Source: Flavobacterium fluvii (GTDB lineage Bacteria > Bacteroidota > Bacteroidia > Flavobacteriales > Flavobacteriaceae). Taken from it: 64,000 nucleotides of DNA. Below the pieces are notes generated by a model. That model did no database searches, had not been told where the DNA came from, and was given only the letters and a program-made list of their open reading frames with translations. Below, piece by piece: positions 26,413 through 34,022 of the stretch; the stretch's first letter is position 1; each line of letters begins with the position of its first letter. Made by a program: the position numbers and the translations under genes. The stretch is from NCBI RefSeq assembly GCF_900129545.1, contig NZ_FQWB01000004.1, positions 1-64,000 of the forward strand, in the 5' to 3' direction.

Positions 26413-27546
26413 CTAAATTTTCACAATTTCTCCTCTATCAAAACTGCTGTTGCTTCCAATCATAAAACCTGAATCTTTAGGTAAAATTTTAAAGGTAAAA
26501 CCGTTGCCATTATTGGTTTCGAAAGCTTTAATAATGTTTTTTAAATCGAGATAATTTTGGTCAAAAATGATTTCCGCAGCACCCTTATCAGAAAAGGAAT
26601 CCACTGTTTTTTGAAGTTCCATCTTTTGTTCGAATTGTTTTTCTAATTTCTCTCCCAGAATTTCATTGTCAGAAACCAAAATATATTTTTTTGGAGACAA
26701 CTTTGTTTTTGATTTTCCTTGAAACATTTTCACGAAAGAAAAAAACACGATTCCCATTTCCATAAAAACAGAAAATAAAATGGACACCCGAAAATGTTTT
26801 TTATAGAAAAAATTCATCGCTTCGCGGAATCTTTTCATATAAGTTCCATCTTTTACGGTGCTTTCCCCTTTGTAATGTATAACGGAAGTTTCGTGGAAAT
26901 AATAGTTTGATTTTCCTTTCTTCAACGCCATATACGACAAATCAATATCGTCGGAATACATGAAACAATTCTCGTCGAAACCACCAATGTCATTGTACAA
27001 TTCCCGTTTCATCAGCATAAAAGCGCCCACGAGAATCTCGACTTTTCCAGTTACGTTTTCGGATAAATGTTGGGCATAATATTTCCCGAATGTATTTGGA
27101 AAAACTTTATACAAGCCTGTGATTTTGGTAAAAGCCACAAACGGTGTTGGAGTTCCCCGTTTGCTTTCGGGCAGGAAATTTCCCGTTCCGTCGATGAGTT
27201 TCACGCCCACAATTCCCAAATCTTTTTGTTTTTTGGCGAAAGCCAATACCTTTGTAAAAGTATCTTCGGCAACAACCGTATCAGGATTGAGGATGCAAAC
27301 ATATTCTCCTTGGGCTTGACTTACGCCAATGTTGTTTCCTTTCGGGAAACCCGAATTTTCCTTGTTCTCGATGAGTTTCACGTTCGGAAAACGATTTTTC
27401 ATCATCTCGCAACTGTCATCCTGGGAATTGTTGTCGATGACAATAATTTCGGCATCGATGTTTAGTATGGCTTTTTGAACACTTAGAACGCAAAGCTCCA
27501 AGAAGTATCGCACGTTGTAATTGAGGATGATGACGGATAGTTGCAT
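26413..27546 (-). CDS. Family 2 glycosyltransferase
   Basis: A 377-residue glycosyltransferase with a GT-A domain. It begins MQLSVIILNYNVRYFLELCV, then has IVIDNNSQDDS, ENSGFPKGNNIG and ILNPDTVV in the DXD position, and VGAFMLMKRELYNDIGGFDE. This is the rhamnosyl-transferase-like branch that builds surface polysaccharide. A hydrophobic segment near 255-275 may anchor it to the membrane. I chose the ATG at 27546; a TTG lies two codons upstream. It starts 12 bases after the toxin gene and may be co-transcribed with the toxin-antitoxin pair. Confidence 0.88.
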   Translation of the reverse strand: MQLSVIILNYNVRYFLELCVLSVQKAILNIDAEIIVIDNNSQDDSCEMMKNRFPNVKLIENKENSGFPKGNNIGVSQAQGEYVCILNPDTVVAEDTFTKVLAFAKKQKDLGIVGVKLIDGTGNFLPESKRGTPTPFVAFTKITGLYKVFPNTFGKYYAQHLSENVTGKVEILVGAFMLMKRELYNDIGGFDENCFMYSDDIDLSYMALKKGKSNYYFHETSVIHYKGESTVKDGTYMKRFREAMNFFYKKHFRVSILFSVFMEMGIVFFSFVKMFQGKSKTKLSPKKYILVSDNEILGEKLEKQFEQKMELQKTVDSFSDKGAAEIIFDQNYLDLKNIIKAFETNNGNGFTFKILPKDSGFMIGSNSSFDRGEIVKI

Positions 27547-27558
27547 TTTCAAGAATTA

Positions 27559-27864
27559 TTAAAGCAACTTGGTTAAGCCGTCAGGATTTTTTGAGTTGTT
27601 CCAAAATAAAATCAAGTCTATTTGAGACTTCTCTTCAATGATTTTATAATACAAAGTAGTCTGTTTTGAGATTACCAATGAATAACAATCTTTTTCGGAC
27701 TTATAAATTCCGAGTTTTGGAGTTTTAGATAATGTTGCCAGAAAATCGTAAACTAAATCTTCAAATTTCTGAACTTCGACTTCATTCCATTTTAACAAAA
27801 TGAAATCTATCTCGTCAAAATAACTATAAGTTGCAATTGATTTCCATTCAATTCTATAAATCAT
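27559..27864 (-). CDS. RelE/ParE-like toxin
   Basis: A 101-residue protein with the RelE/ParE pattern: an N-terminal strand, a pair of helices (ATYSYFDEIDFILLKWN, EVQKFEDLVYDFLATLSKTP), then strands with YSLVISKQTTLYYKI and IDLILFWNNSKNP. The C-terminal FWNNSKNP is typical of Bacteroidota members of this superfamily. Its start overlaps the antitoxin stop by 4 bases (ATGA). Whether it is an active mRNA-cleaving or gyrase toxin cannot be told. Confidence 0.75.
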   Translation of the reverse strand: MIYRIEWKSIATYSYFDEIDFILLKWNEVEVQKFEDLVYDFLATLSKTPKLGIYKSEKDCYSLVISKQTTLYYKIIEEKSQIDLILFWNNSKNPDGLTKLL

Positions 27865-28094
27865 TTCAGAAAAGGATATTTTAATTTGGTTCTCCTTTTC
27901 ATTTCTTCACTTGAAATTCCCAACCCCATTTCGCTTTGTTCCAAACCTAATTCCAATAATTTCCGTAACAAAACTTCTTGTTCATCGGTATTGTTTGGAT
28001 CTAGCTTTTCTTTAAAAATGGATTTATAATCCGTTGCTGGCTCCTGAACAGAATCCTGTTTTTTATCAATCGAATGTTTCTTTGGATTTTCCAT
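27861..28094 (-). CDS. Antitoxin-like partner
   Basis: A 77-residue charged protein just upstream of, and overlapping by 4 bases, the RelE/ParE-like toxin gene. The first half is probably disordered; the second half, VLLRKLLELGLEQSEMGLGI, is helical and SSEEMKRRTKLKYP is basic. The size, overlap and order fit an antitoxin. I do not recognise a DNA-binding domain. Confidence 0.65.
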   Translation of the reverse strand: MENPKKHSIDKKQDSVQEPATDYKSIFKEKLDPNNTDEQEVLLRKLLELGLEQSEMGLGISSEEMKRRTKLKYPFLK

Positions 28095-28144
28095 CGTGAA
28101 AGAATTTTAAAACTCAAATGTACGTAATAATTCCAAAACAAAAA

Positions 28145-28172
28145 AAAGCTGCTTCAAAACGAAACAGCTTTC
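28145..28172 (-). terminator. Terminator after the OmpA-type lipoprotein gene
   Basis: Arms AAAGCTGCTTC and GAAACAGCTTT pair at 10 of 11 positions; on the minus strand a T run follows. Confidence 0.75.
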
Positions 28173-28195
28173 CAGTAATTTTATAAATGAAGTTT

Positions 28196-28885
28196 TTATT
28201 GACCTGCTTCTTTTTTGGCATCTTCCACCATCTTGTCATTTGCCAAAATAGCAAATTCAACACGACGGTTTTGAGTTCTTCCTTCGGCAGTGTCGTTTGC
28301 TGCAATTGGATCGGCAATTCCTAATCCAGTTGTTTTAAATCGACTGCTAACCAATCCTTTCGAAGCCAAATAATTTTTGACAGATTCGGCTCTTTTTTGA
28401 GAAAGAGTAAGATTGAATTCTGGACTTCCCGTACTGTCGGTATAACCATAAATTTCGATGTTGGTATCGGCATATTCTTTAAATACTGGAACCAATTTAT
28501 CCAAATTAGCTTTTGCAGTCGTGGTCAATGTCGCTTTACCCGTATCAAAACGAACCGCATTTTCATTTAAAACCAAACGAATTCCTTCGCCTACTCTCTC
28601 CACATCTGCACCCGGCAATGCTTGGTCTATTTCTCTGGCTTGCTTGTCCATTTTATTACCAATCAAAGCTCCTGTTCCTCCACCAACTGCAGCACCAATA
28701 AGTGCTCCACCTGCTGTTCCAATTTTTGAATTGTTCCCTATAATCCCTCCAATAAGAGCTCCAGCAGCAGCACCAATCCCTGCCCCTTTTTGAGTATTAT
28801 TGGCATTTTTTGTGGCTTCACAACTTGTAAATAGAGTTGCCAACAAAAACAAGCCGCTTATTCCTAGAATTGTTATTTTTTTCAT
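28196..28885 (-). CDS. OmpA family lipoprotein with glycine zipper
   Basis: A 229-residue outer-membrane lipoprotein. The signal ends at the lipid-bearing C22 (LFTSC). A glycine-zipper segment (about 34-77) has many GxxxG repeats such as GAGIGAAAGALIGGIIG. The C-terminal OmpA domain (about 105-218) contains the peptidoglycan-binding pattern IEIYGYTDSTGSPEFNLTLS followed by QKRAESVKNYL. It probably ties the outer membrane to the cell wall. It starts 6 bases after the lipocalin-like gene, so the two form an operon driven from 29446. Confidence 0.9.
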   Translation of the reverse strand: MKKITILGISGLFLLATLFTSCEATKNANNTQKGAGIGAAAGALIGGIIGNNSKIGTAGGALIGAAVGGGTGALIGNKMDKQAREIDQALPGADVERVGEGIRLVLNENAVRFDTGKATLTTTAKANLDKLVPVFKEYADTNIEIYGYTDSTGSPEFNLTLSQKRAESVKNYLASKGLVSSRFKTTGLGIADPIAANDTAEGRTQNRRVEFAILANDKMVEDAKKEAGQ

Positions 28886-28891
28886 GATTAT

Positions 28892-29419
28892 TTAGTTTTT
28901 AGTAGAATTGATTTTTTCGAATTGATAAGTAACGTCTTTATTTTGACCACCAACATTAATATTGTCTATCAATTGAAATGAAGTCTCTGTTTGATTGGCC
29001 ACTCGCAATAAATATCCTTGGGTAACGGTTTTTGATTTCACTCCAGCCTCAACAATTTTCAGTACAAAAACACCTTCCTTGTTGACACTCCAAACAATTG
29101 GCGAACTGAAAGCGGGACAACCTGTCTTTGTCAAACTCATGTTCCCTTTGTTGTTGTTCGAAATAAAATGCCAAGTACTTCCAACGAAACATTTAGAATC
29201 GGCGATTTGAAATGAACTTACTTTAATATAATCGGAACCCGGATAAGTCACGCTGGTGATTTCCCAATCTCCTTTGATGAACACTTGGGAACTTTTGTCC
29301 AACTTCGTGCTGGCAACCGGTGCGCTTTTTACTGGTGCGCTTGTTGCTGCGGATTTACTTTTGCAAGCAAAAAGCACCAAAACCACCATCATCAATGTAA
29401 TTATTTTTTTCATTTTCAT
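28892..29419 (-). CDS. Lipocalin-like lipoprotein
   Basis: A 175-residue lipoprotein. The signal MKMKKIITLMMVVLVLFACK puts the lipid-bearing Cys at 19. The mature part reads as a lipocalin-like barrel: GDWEITSVTYPGSDYIK, STWHFISNNNKGNMSL, VTYQFEKIN. I begin it at 29419, not at the far longer frame, because the signal peptide and the promoter at 29446-29479 fix the start. It heads a two-gene operon with the OmpA-type lipoprotein gene. Confidence 0.8.
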   Translation of the reverse strand: MKMKKIITLMMVVLVLFACKSKSAATSAPVKSAPVASTKLDKSSQVFIKGDWEITSVTYPGSDYIKVSSFQIADSKCFVGSTWHFISNNNKGNMSLTKTGCPAFSSPIVWSVNKEGVFVLKIVEAGVKSKTVTQGYLLRVANQTETSFQLIDNINVGGQNKDVTYQFEKINSTKN

Positions 29420-29445
29420 AGTCTTTATAAGATTAAACTTGTTAC

Positions 29446-29479
29446 AAAGGTACAATGAAGCACCCAAAAAATGTTTCAA
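29446..29479 (-). promoter_or_regulatory. Promoter of the lipocalin-OmpA operon
   Basis: TACCTTTG (29446-29453, minus) with TTG at 29477-29479 and a 23-base spacer, 26 bases before the lipocalin start codon. Confidence 0.6.
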
Positions 29480-29593
29480 AATAAAAGCTTTTTGTATCAA
29501 AATTAACAGTTCCGACAATTTGTCACTTTGGTCGAAATTGGTATCTTATTTGAGTAAGCAGTAAACAATTATAAAACTATAAAAATTCAAAAT

Positions 29594-31492
29594 ATGGCAA
29601 CTGGACAAATTAACGTTTCGGTAGAGAACATCTTCCCCTTGATCAAGAAATTCTTGTACAGCGATCACGAAATATTTTTGCGTGAATTGATTTCCAATGG
29701 AACAGATGCTACCTTAAAATTAAAACATTTAACCAGCATTGGCGAAGCCAAAGTAGAATACGGCAACCCAATTCTGGAAGTAAAAATCGACAAAGAAGGC
29801 AAGAAACTGCACATTATTGACCAAGGTTTGGGAATGACTGCCGATGAAGTGGAGAAATACATCAACCAAATCGCTTTCTCTGGCGCCGAAGAATTTTTGG
29901 AAAAATACAAGGATTCTGCCAAAGATTCTGGAATTATTGGTCACTTTGGTCTTGGATTCTATTCTGCATTTATGGTGGCATCCAAAGTGGAAATCATCAC
30001 CAAATCATACAAAGACGAGCCGGCAGCACACTGGATTTGCGACGGAAGTCCAGAATTTACTTTGGAACCAGCCGACAAAACCAGTCGTGGAACCGAAATC
30101 ATTTTGCACATCGCCGAAGATTCATTGGAATTCTTGGAAGAATTTAAAATCAAGGAATTGTTGAATCGCTATAACAAGTTTATGCCTGTTCCAATTAAAT
30201 TTGGAACCAGAATCGAGAAAATCGAACAAAAGAAAGGTGAATTTGTTGAATCAGAAAACAAAGACGAAATTTTCACTGAAGTGGAAGTAGACAACATCAT
30301 CAACAACCCGAATCCGGCTTGGACCAAACAACCAACGGAATTGACCGACGAAGATTATAAAAGCTTCTACCACGAATTGTATCCAATGCAATTCGAAGAA
30401 CCGTTGTTTCACATCCATTTGAACGTGGATTATCCGTTTAACTTGACCGGAATTTTGTATTTCCCAAAATTGGGTTCTGATTTACAAATCCAGAAAGACA
30501 AAATTCAATTGTACCAAAACCAAGTTTACGTTACGGACAACGTGGAAGGAATCGTGCCCGAATTCTTGACAATGTTGAAAGGTGTGATTGATTCACCGGA
30601 CATTCCATTGAATGTTTCCCGTTCTGGATTGCAAGCCGATGGCGCCGTGAAGAAAATCTCGAACTACATTACCCGTAAAGTAGCCGATAAATTGAAATCA
30701 TTGTTCACCGAAAATCGTGAAGATTTTGAACAAAAATGGAACGACATCAAAATCGTTTTGGAATACGGAATGCTTTCCGAAGATAAATTCTACGAAAAAG
30801 CGGGTGCTTTCGTTTTGTATCCAACCGTGGATGACAAATACTTCACTTTGGAAGAATTGAAAGAAAACTTGAAGGAAAACCAAACCGACAAAGACGGAAA
30901 ATTGGTGGTTTTATACGCTGGAAACAAAGAAGCGCAGCACTCTTATATCGAAATTGCCAAAGAAAAAGGATACGAAGTATTGCTTTTAGACTCGCCAATT
31001 ATCTCGCATTTGATCCAAAAAATCGAAGGCGACAATAAAGAGTTGACTTTCGTTCGCGTGGATTCAGACCACATCGATAATTTGATCAAGAAAGAGGAAA
31101 CTACCATTTCTAAATTGTCTGATACCGAAAAAGAAAGTTTGAAAGCTTCATTGGAAACCTATATTCCTAAAGCATATTCTGTACAACTAGAAGCTTTAGA
31201 CAGCAATGCAGCGCCTTTTATCATCACGCAACCAGAATTTATGCGTCGTATGAAAGAAATGAGCCAATCTGGTGGTGGCGGAATGTTCGGAATGGGGAAT
31301 ATGCCGGAAATGTACAACTTGGTGGTAAACACCAACTCCGATTTGGCTTCCAATATCTTGAACACTGAAGACAAAACAACCCAGGAAGGTTTGGTAAAAC
31401 AAGCTTTGGACTTGGCCAAATTATCCCAAAACCTGTTGAAAGGCGAAGAGCTTACGGCTTTCGTGAAGAGAAGTTTTGACTTGATTAAATAA
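29594..31492 (+). CDS. htpG: Molecular chaperone HtpG (Hsp90)
   Basis: Bacterial Hsp90, an ATP-driven dimeric chaperone. The 632 residues show the N-terminal GHKL ATPase (FLRELISNGTDATLKLKHLT; GLGMTADEVEKYI; GHFGLGFYSAFMVA), the middle domain (GILYFPKLGSD, YQNQVYVTDNVEGIVPEFL) and a C-terminal dimer domain. A glycine-rich patch, SQSGGGGMFGMGNMPEMYN, lies near residue 555. The gene ends shortly before the first of the two direct repeats that flank the defence-like insert, and the repeat supplies its terminator. Confidence 0.97.
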   Translation: MATGQINVSVENIFPLIKKFLYSDHEIFLRELISNGTDATLKLKHLTSIGEAKVEYGNPILEVKIDKEGKKLHIIDQGLGMTADEVEKYINQIAFSGAEEFLEKYKDSAKDSGIIGHFGLGFYSAFMVASKVEIITKSYKDEPAAHWICDGSPEFTLEPADKTSRGTEIILHIAEDSLEFLEEFKIKELLNRYNKFMPVPIKFGTRIEKIEQKKGEFVESENKDEIFTEVEVDNIINNPNPAWTKQPTELTDEDYKSFYHELYPMQFEEPLFHIHLNVDYPFNLTGILYFPKLGSDLQIQKDKIQLYQNQVYVTDNVEGIVPEFLTMLKGVIDSPDIPLNVSRSGLQADGAVKKISNYITRKVADKLKSLFTENREDFEQKWNDIKIVLEYGMLSEDKFYEKAGAFVLYPTVDDKYFTLEELKENLKENQTDKDGKLVVLYAGNKEAQHSYIEIAKEKGYEVLLLDSPIISHLIQKIEGDNKELTFVRVDSDHIDNLIKKEETTISKLSDTEKESLKASLETYIPKAYSVQLEALDSNAAPFIITQPEFMRRMKEMSQSGGGGMFGMGNMPEMYNLVVNTNSDLASNILNTEDKTTQEGLVKQALDLAKLSQNLLKGEELTAFVKRSFDLIK

Positions 31493-31524
31493 GCAGAGAA
31501 CCCATTTTATGCAATAAAATGGAA

Positions 31525-31608
31525 TGAATCGCTTATTCCGAACTTGGTTCGGAATCTTTTCGAAAATAGGAAATCAAGACCTGCAAGTGAAAATTTGCAG
31601 GTCTTTTT
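31525..31608 (+). repeat. Direct repeat A, left side of the insert
   Basis: About 84 bases nearly identical to 33890-33973 (a handful of differences and a one-base gap). Each copy carries two hairpins: TTCCGAAC-TTG-GTTCGGAA (8 bp), then ACCTGCAA against TTGCAGGT with a T run. The second is a working terminator for htpG. The match begins at TGAATCGC and ends in the T run. Confidence 0.9.
31579..31608 (+). terminator. htpG terminator
   Basis: The 8-bp stem ACCTGCAA / TTGCAGGT followed by T5, inside direct repeat A. A near-identical hairpin recurs at 33945 and 34577. Confidence 0.8.
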
Positions 31609-31727
31609 ATTTTGGCGAAGAACGAATGTTTACCAATAGACCATAATCACCCATCAAATAGAGTTTTTCAAAGTACAATTTCTTTTTAAGTTAAAAACTC
31701 ATTTAATTATTTGTAAATAAATATTTA

Positions 31728-31735
31728 TATATTTG
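31728..31735 (+). promoter_or_regulatory. Possible promoter of the putAbiC gene
   Basis: TATATTTG lies 128 bases before the start codon. A TTG at 31711-31713 is 14 bases upstream, shorter than usual. The stretch between direct repeat A and the gene (31609-31863) is otherwise plain A+T-rich DNA. Confidence 0.4.
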
Positions 31736-31863
31736 ATAAAATAATACTACGCATAAACACAACCTAAAACATTCGCATTACATAACCATTTAGAACAAAA
31801 ACTGGCAATTTTATGTGTATATAAAATAGTTAGTAGCTATTTTAAAAAAAACGGAGAAATAAC

Positions 31864-32967
31864 ATGGATAAAAACGACAAAAAATTTAAACCATCTAACG
31901 ATTCAATTATTTGGATATTTTTAATTCTCGCATTAATTATATTAATATTTTCGTGCGTTGCACCATCTTTTTTTGTAAAAGTGGCAAAAAATCAAGATTT
32001 AGATTTTACTAAAACTGGAAATATTGGAGACACTATTGGAGGTTTAATGAATCCATTCGTAGCAATAGCTGGAATACTTGTAACATTTTTAGCCTTCTAT
32101 ATCCAATTTTCTTTTAATAAATTTCAAATTAACCTATTCAAGCATCAATGGGATGACACTCAAAATAAATATGAAAAAGACAAATTTGAAAATCAATTTT
32201 ATGAAATGCTTAGGTTACATAAAGAGAATGTAAATGAAATGTCATTAACAACTAAAAAAATAATTATTCACCCTAATACTAATCGTGAAATTGTAGAAAA
32301 CATCGTTTCTGGCCGAAGAGTTTTTGAGTATATAATCAATGAATTTGAATTAATATTAATTGTAGCATTAGCAAGTTTCAAAGATGAAAATTTGGATAAC
32401 CAAAAAATTATAAATGAGGCATATGGTGTTTTGTTTCATGGTTTACATAGTTTTGACATAAATAAGCACGTCTTTTATCAAAATTTAAAAAAACTTCAAT
32501 CAAACATTTACAATCTCGACTATGAAGAATTCAATAAATCTTTAACTAATATAACTGGAGTTGTTACTGTTTCATTGGCACAAAGAATTGATTATTCAAT
32601 TTTTAATGGATATTCATCTCAACTTGCACATTACTATCGACACTTATATCAAACGGTGAAATTTGTGGTTTCACAACCAGAAAAAAAAGTTAATTATGAA
32701 GAAAAAAGAAATTTATTGAGGATTTTACGTGCTCAACTCTCTAACTTAGAACAAGCTTTACTATTTTACAATTGGTATTCTGGTTTTGGCAAACAATGGC
32801 AAGATAATAATAATAATTTTTTTACAGATTATAGGATGATACATAACGTTTATAATGATTTATTACATTTAGATATTAAACTTGAAGATATTTTTGATTA
32901 CAATAATAATTATAAAAAAGAAAAAAACCGTGAAAATGATTCGCTTTTTGAATCACAAGATTGGTAA
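31864..32967 (+). CDS. putAbiC-type putative phage abortive infection protein
   Basis: A 367-residue membrane protein. Two helices near the N-terminus (about 15-37 and 61-83) bracket the segment TGNIGDTIGGLMNPFVAIAG, with a following ILVTFLAFYIQ. This is the pattern I recall for the putative phage abortive infection family putAbiC. A long cytoplasmic helical part follows (KDKFENQFYEMLRLHKENVN, RRVFEYIINEFE, LSNLEQALLFYNWYSGFGK). The family is linked to AbiC-type resistance to phages; activity here is untested. It is visibly richer in A+T than htpG and heads the two-gene insert, 47 bases before the protease gene. Confidence 0.75.
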   Translation: MDKNDKKFKPSNDSIIWIFLILALIILIFSCVAPSFFVKVAKNQDLDFTKTGNIGDTIGGLMNPFVAIAGILVTFLAFYIQFSFNKFQINLFKHQWDDTQNKYEKDKFENQFYEMLRLHKENVNEMSLTTKKIIIHPNTNREIVENIVSGRRVFEYIINEFELILIVALASFKDENLDNQKIINEAYGVLFHGLHSFDINKHVFYQNLKKLQSNIYNLDYEEFNKSLTNITGVVTVSLAQRIDYSIFNGYSSQLAHYYRHLYQTVKFVVSQPEKKVNYEEKRNLLRILRAQLSNLEQALLFYNWYSGFGKQWQDNNNNFFTDYRMIHNVYNDLLHLDIKLEDIFDYNNNYKKEKNRENDSLFESQDW

Positions 32968-32980
32968 AAAAACAGCTATT

Positions 32981-32993
32981 AACAGCCGTTTGG
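32981..32993 (+). repeat. Motif AACAGCCGTTTGG after the putAbiC gene
   Basis: This 13-mer starts 14 bases after the putAbiC stop. The same motif with one change (AACGGCCGTTTGG) overlaps the stop of the protease gene. It may mark cassette ends. Confidence 0.6.
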
Positions 32994-33014
32994 TGACATT
33001 TAAACATATGCATT

Positions 33015-33695
33015 ATGACAGGACTAGTATTAAAATTATCATATAATAATATTGGAGAAACTCCGGTTATTGGTGGAATAACTGGTAGCTTCTTTTTTAT
33101 AGAAAATAATATCGTGGTAACAGCAAATCATGTTCTAAACAAAAAAGATTTCACGCCCAATGAAGGATTCAAATACTGTCAATTTTGGTTACTTATCGAA
33201 CCGAACATTGTAATTGAAGTTAGCCTCGAAAAACTTATTGAATTCCCAGATATTGATTCAACAATAATAAAATTGGAAGAGAAATACCAAATTCCAGTTA
33301 GAACTATTTCAAATACATCAATTGAAGTGGGTAAATATTGTTTTAATGAAGGTTTTATTGGCGGTCAAATGCCGAGAATAATGGCTAACTGGAATGATGA
33401 AAAACTCGTAATTACTGGTTGCTATTATAATAATACAAAAGCATTAGGTGAAGGTTTTGTAAAATCAATAAAAGTTATGACTGTAAATGCTGCTGATATT
33501 AAAATGGAAAATGTGCTAGGAATTGAAACTTCTTATGGTGGAATTCAAGGAATGTCAGGAGGTCCACTTATTGACAGAATTACAAATCAGATAGTTGGAT
33601 TAATGTCAATCGGATATCCAGAAGACGTCCAAATTAAACAAAGTCTTTTTGCTATTGAAATTCAACAACTTATTGAAAGACTAAACGTCGCCTAA
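33015..33695 (+). CDS. Cytosolic trypsin-like serine protease
   Basis: A 226-residue protein of the trypsin-like (S1-type) fold. The catalytic triad can be placed: H39 in VVTANHVL, D81 in FPDIDSTIIKL and S181 in GMSGGPLID, with the oxyanion loop GMSGGP. There is no signal peptide or membrane helix, so it should stay in the cytoplasm, unlike most relatives of the DegP type. No PDZ domain is present. It follows the putAbiC gene on the same strand by 47 bases and shares its A+T-rich composition. I infer a joint defence role; it could also be an unrelated passenger. Confidence 0.75.
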   Translation: MTGLVLKLSYNNIGETPVIGGITGSFFFIENNIVVTANHVLNKKDFTPNEGFKYCQFWLLIEPNIVIEVSLEKLIEFPDIDSTIIKLEEKYQIPVRTISNTSIEVGKYCFNEGFIGGQMPRIMANWNDEKLVITGCYYNNTKALGEGFVKSIKVMTVNAADIKMENVLGIETSYGGIQGMSGGPLIDRITNQIVGLMSIGYPEDVQIKQSLFAIEIQQLIERLNVA

Positions 33696-33706
33696 CGGCC
33701 GTTTGG
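33694..33706 (+). repeat. Motif AACGGCCGTTTGG at the protease gene end
   Basis: It overlaps the stop codon and is preceded by CCT, giving GCCTAAC, which fits the RYYYAAC half-core of integron attC sites. I find no partner GTTRRRY core within the next 100 bases, so a complete attC is not shown. Confidence 0.5.
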
Positions 33707-33795
33707 CAAAATAGCTTGTTTTGTCTTTCTTGAAAAACACTCTGGGCTTAATAATTTCTTTTTACATTTTTCTTTAACTTGCCACTACTTCCCCC

Positions 33796-33887
33796 GCTGG
33801 CGCGAGCGTCCCGCTCGTGCACACAAACAAAATAAAAATAAAGAAATTACAAATTGAAATGGGTACGAGCGGGACGCTCGCACTAGC
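33796..33887. repeat. REPIN-like inverted pair of GC-rich palindromes
   Basis: Two 25-base arms (33796-33820 and 33863-33887) are inverted copies matching at 22 positions, 42 bases apart. Each holds its own hairpin, CGAGCG-TCC-CGCTCG. Two REP-like palindromes in opposite orientation are the structure of a REPIN, usually moved by a tyrosine transposase (RAYT) encoded elsewhere. It stands out as GC-rich in A+T-rich DNA and ends 2 bases before direct repeat B. Confidence 0.75.
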
Positions 33888-33889
33888 TG

Positions 33890-33973
33890 TGAATCGCTTA
33901 TTCCGAACTTGGTTCGGAATCTTTTCGAAAATAGAAAATTCAAAACCTGCAAGTGAAAATTTGCAGGTCTTTT
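33890..33973 (+). repeat. Direct repeat B, right side of the insert
   Basis: Second copy of the repeat at 31525-31608, with both hairpins kept. The distance between copies is about 2.37 kb. It ends shortly before the promoter of the thioredoxin-like gene. Confidence 0.9.
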
Positions 33974-33975
33974 TT
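33945..33975 (+). terminator. Terminator in direct repeat B
   Basis: The stem ACCTGCAA / TTGCAGGT followed by eight or more T. It would stop transcription leaving the insert before the thioredoxin-like gene. Confidence 0.8.
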
Positions 33976-33990
33976 TTGAGAAAAAATTCC

Positions 33991-33998
33991 TATATTTG
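33991..33998 (+). promoter_or_regulatory. Promoter of the thioredoxin-like gene
   Basis: TATATTTG, 24 bases before the ATG at 34023. It lies within the longer open frame and favours the downstream start. Confidence 0.5.
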
Positions 33999-34022
33999 GA
34001 TTTCAAATCAAAAATCTCGACC

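Noticed and set aside
32701..32967. Frameshift or truncation of the putAbiC gene
   Set aside because: The frame is continuous, with family-like sequence to the stop and a normal length.
33683..33790. Complete integron attC site after the protease gene
   Set aside because: Only one half-core (GCCTAAC) is visible; no matching GTTRRRY core follows.
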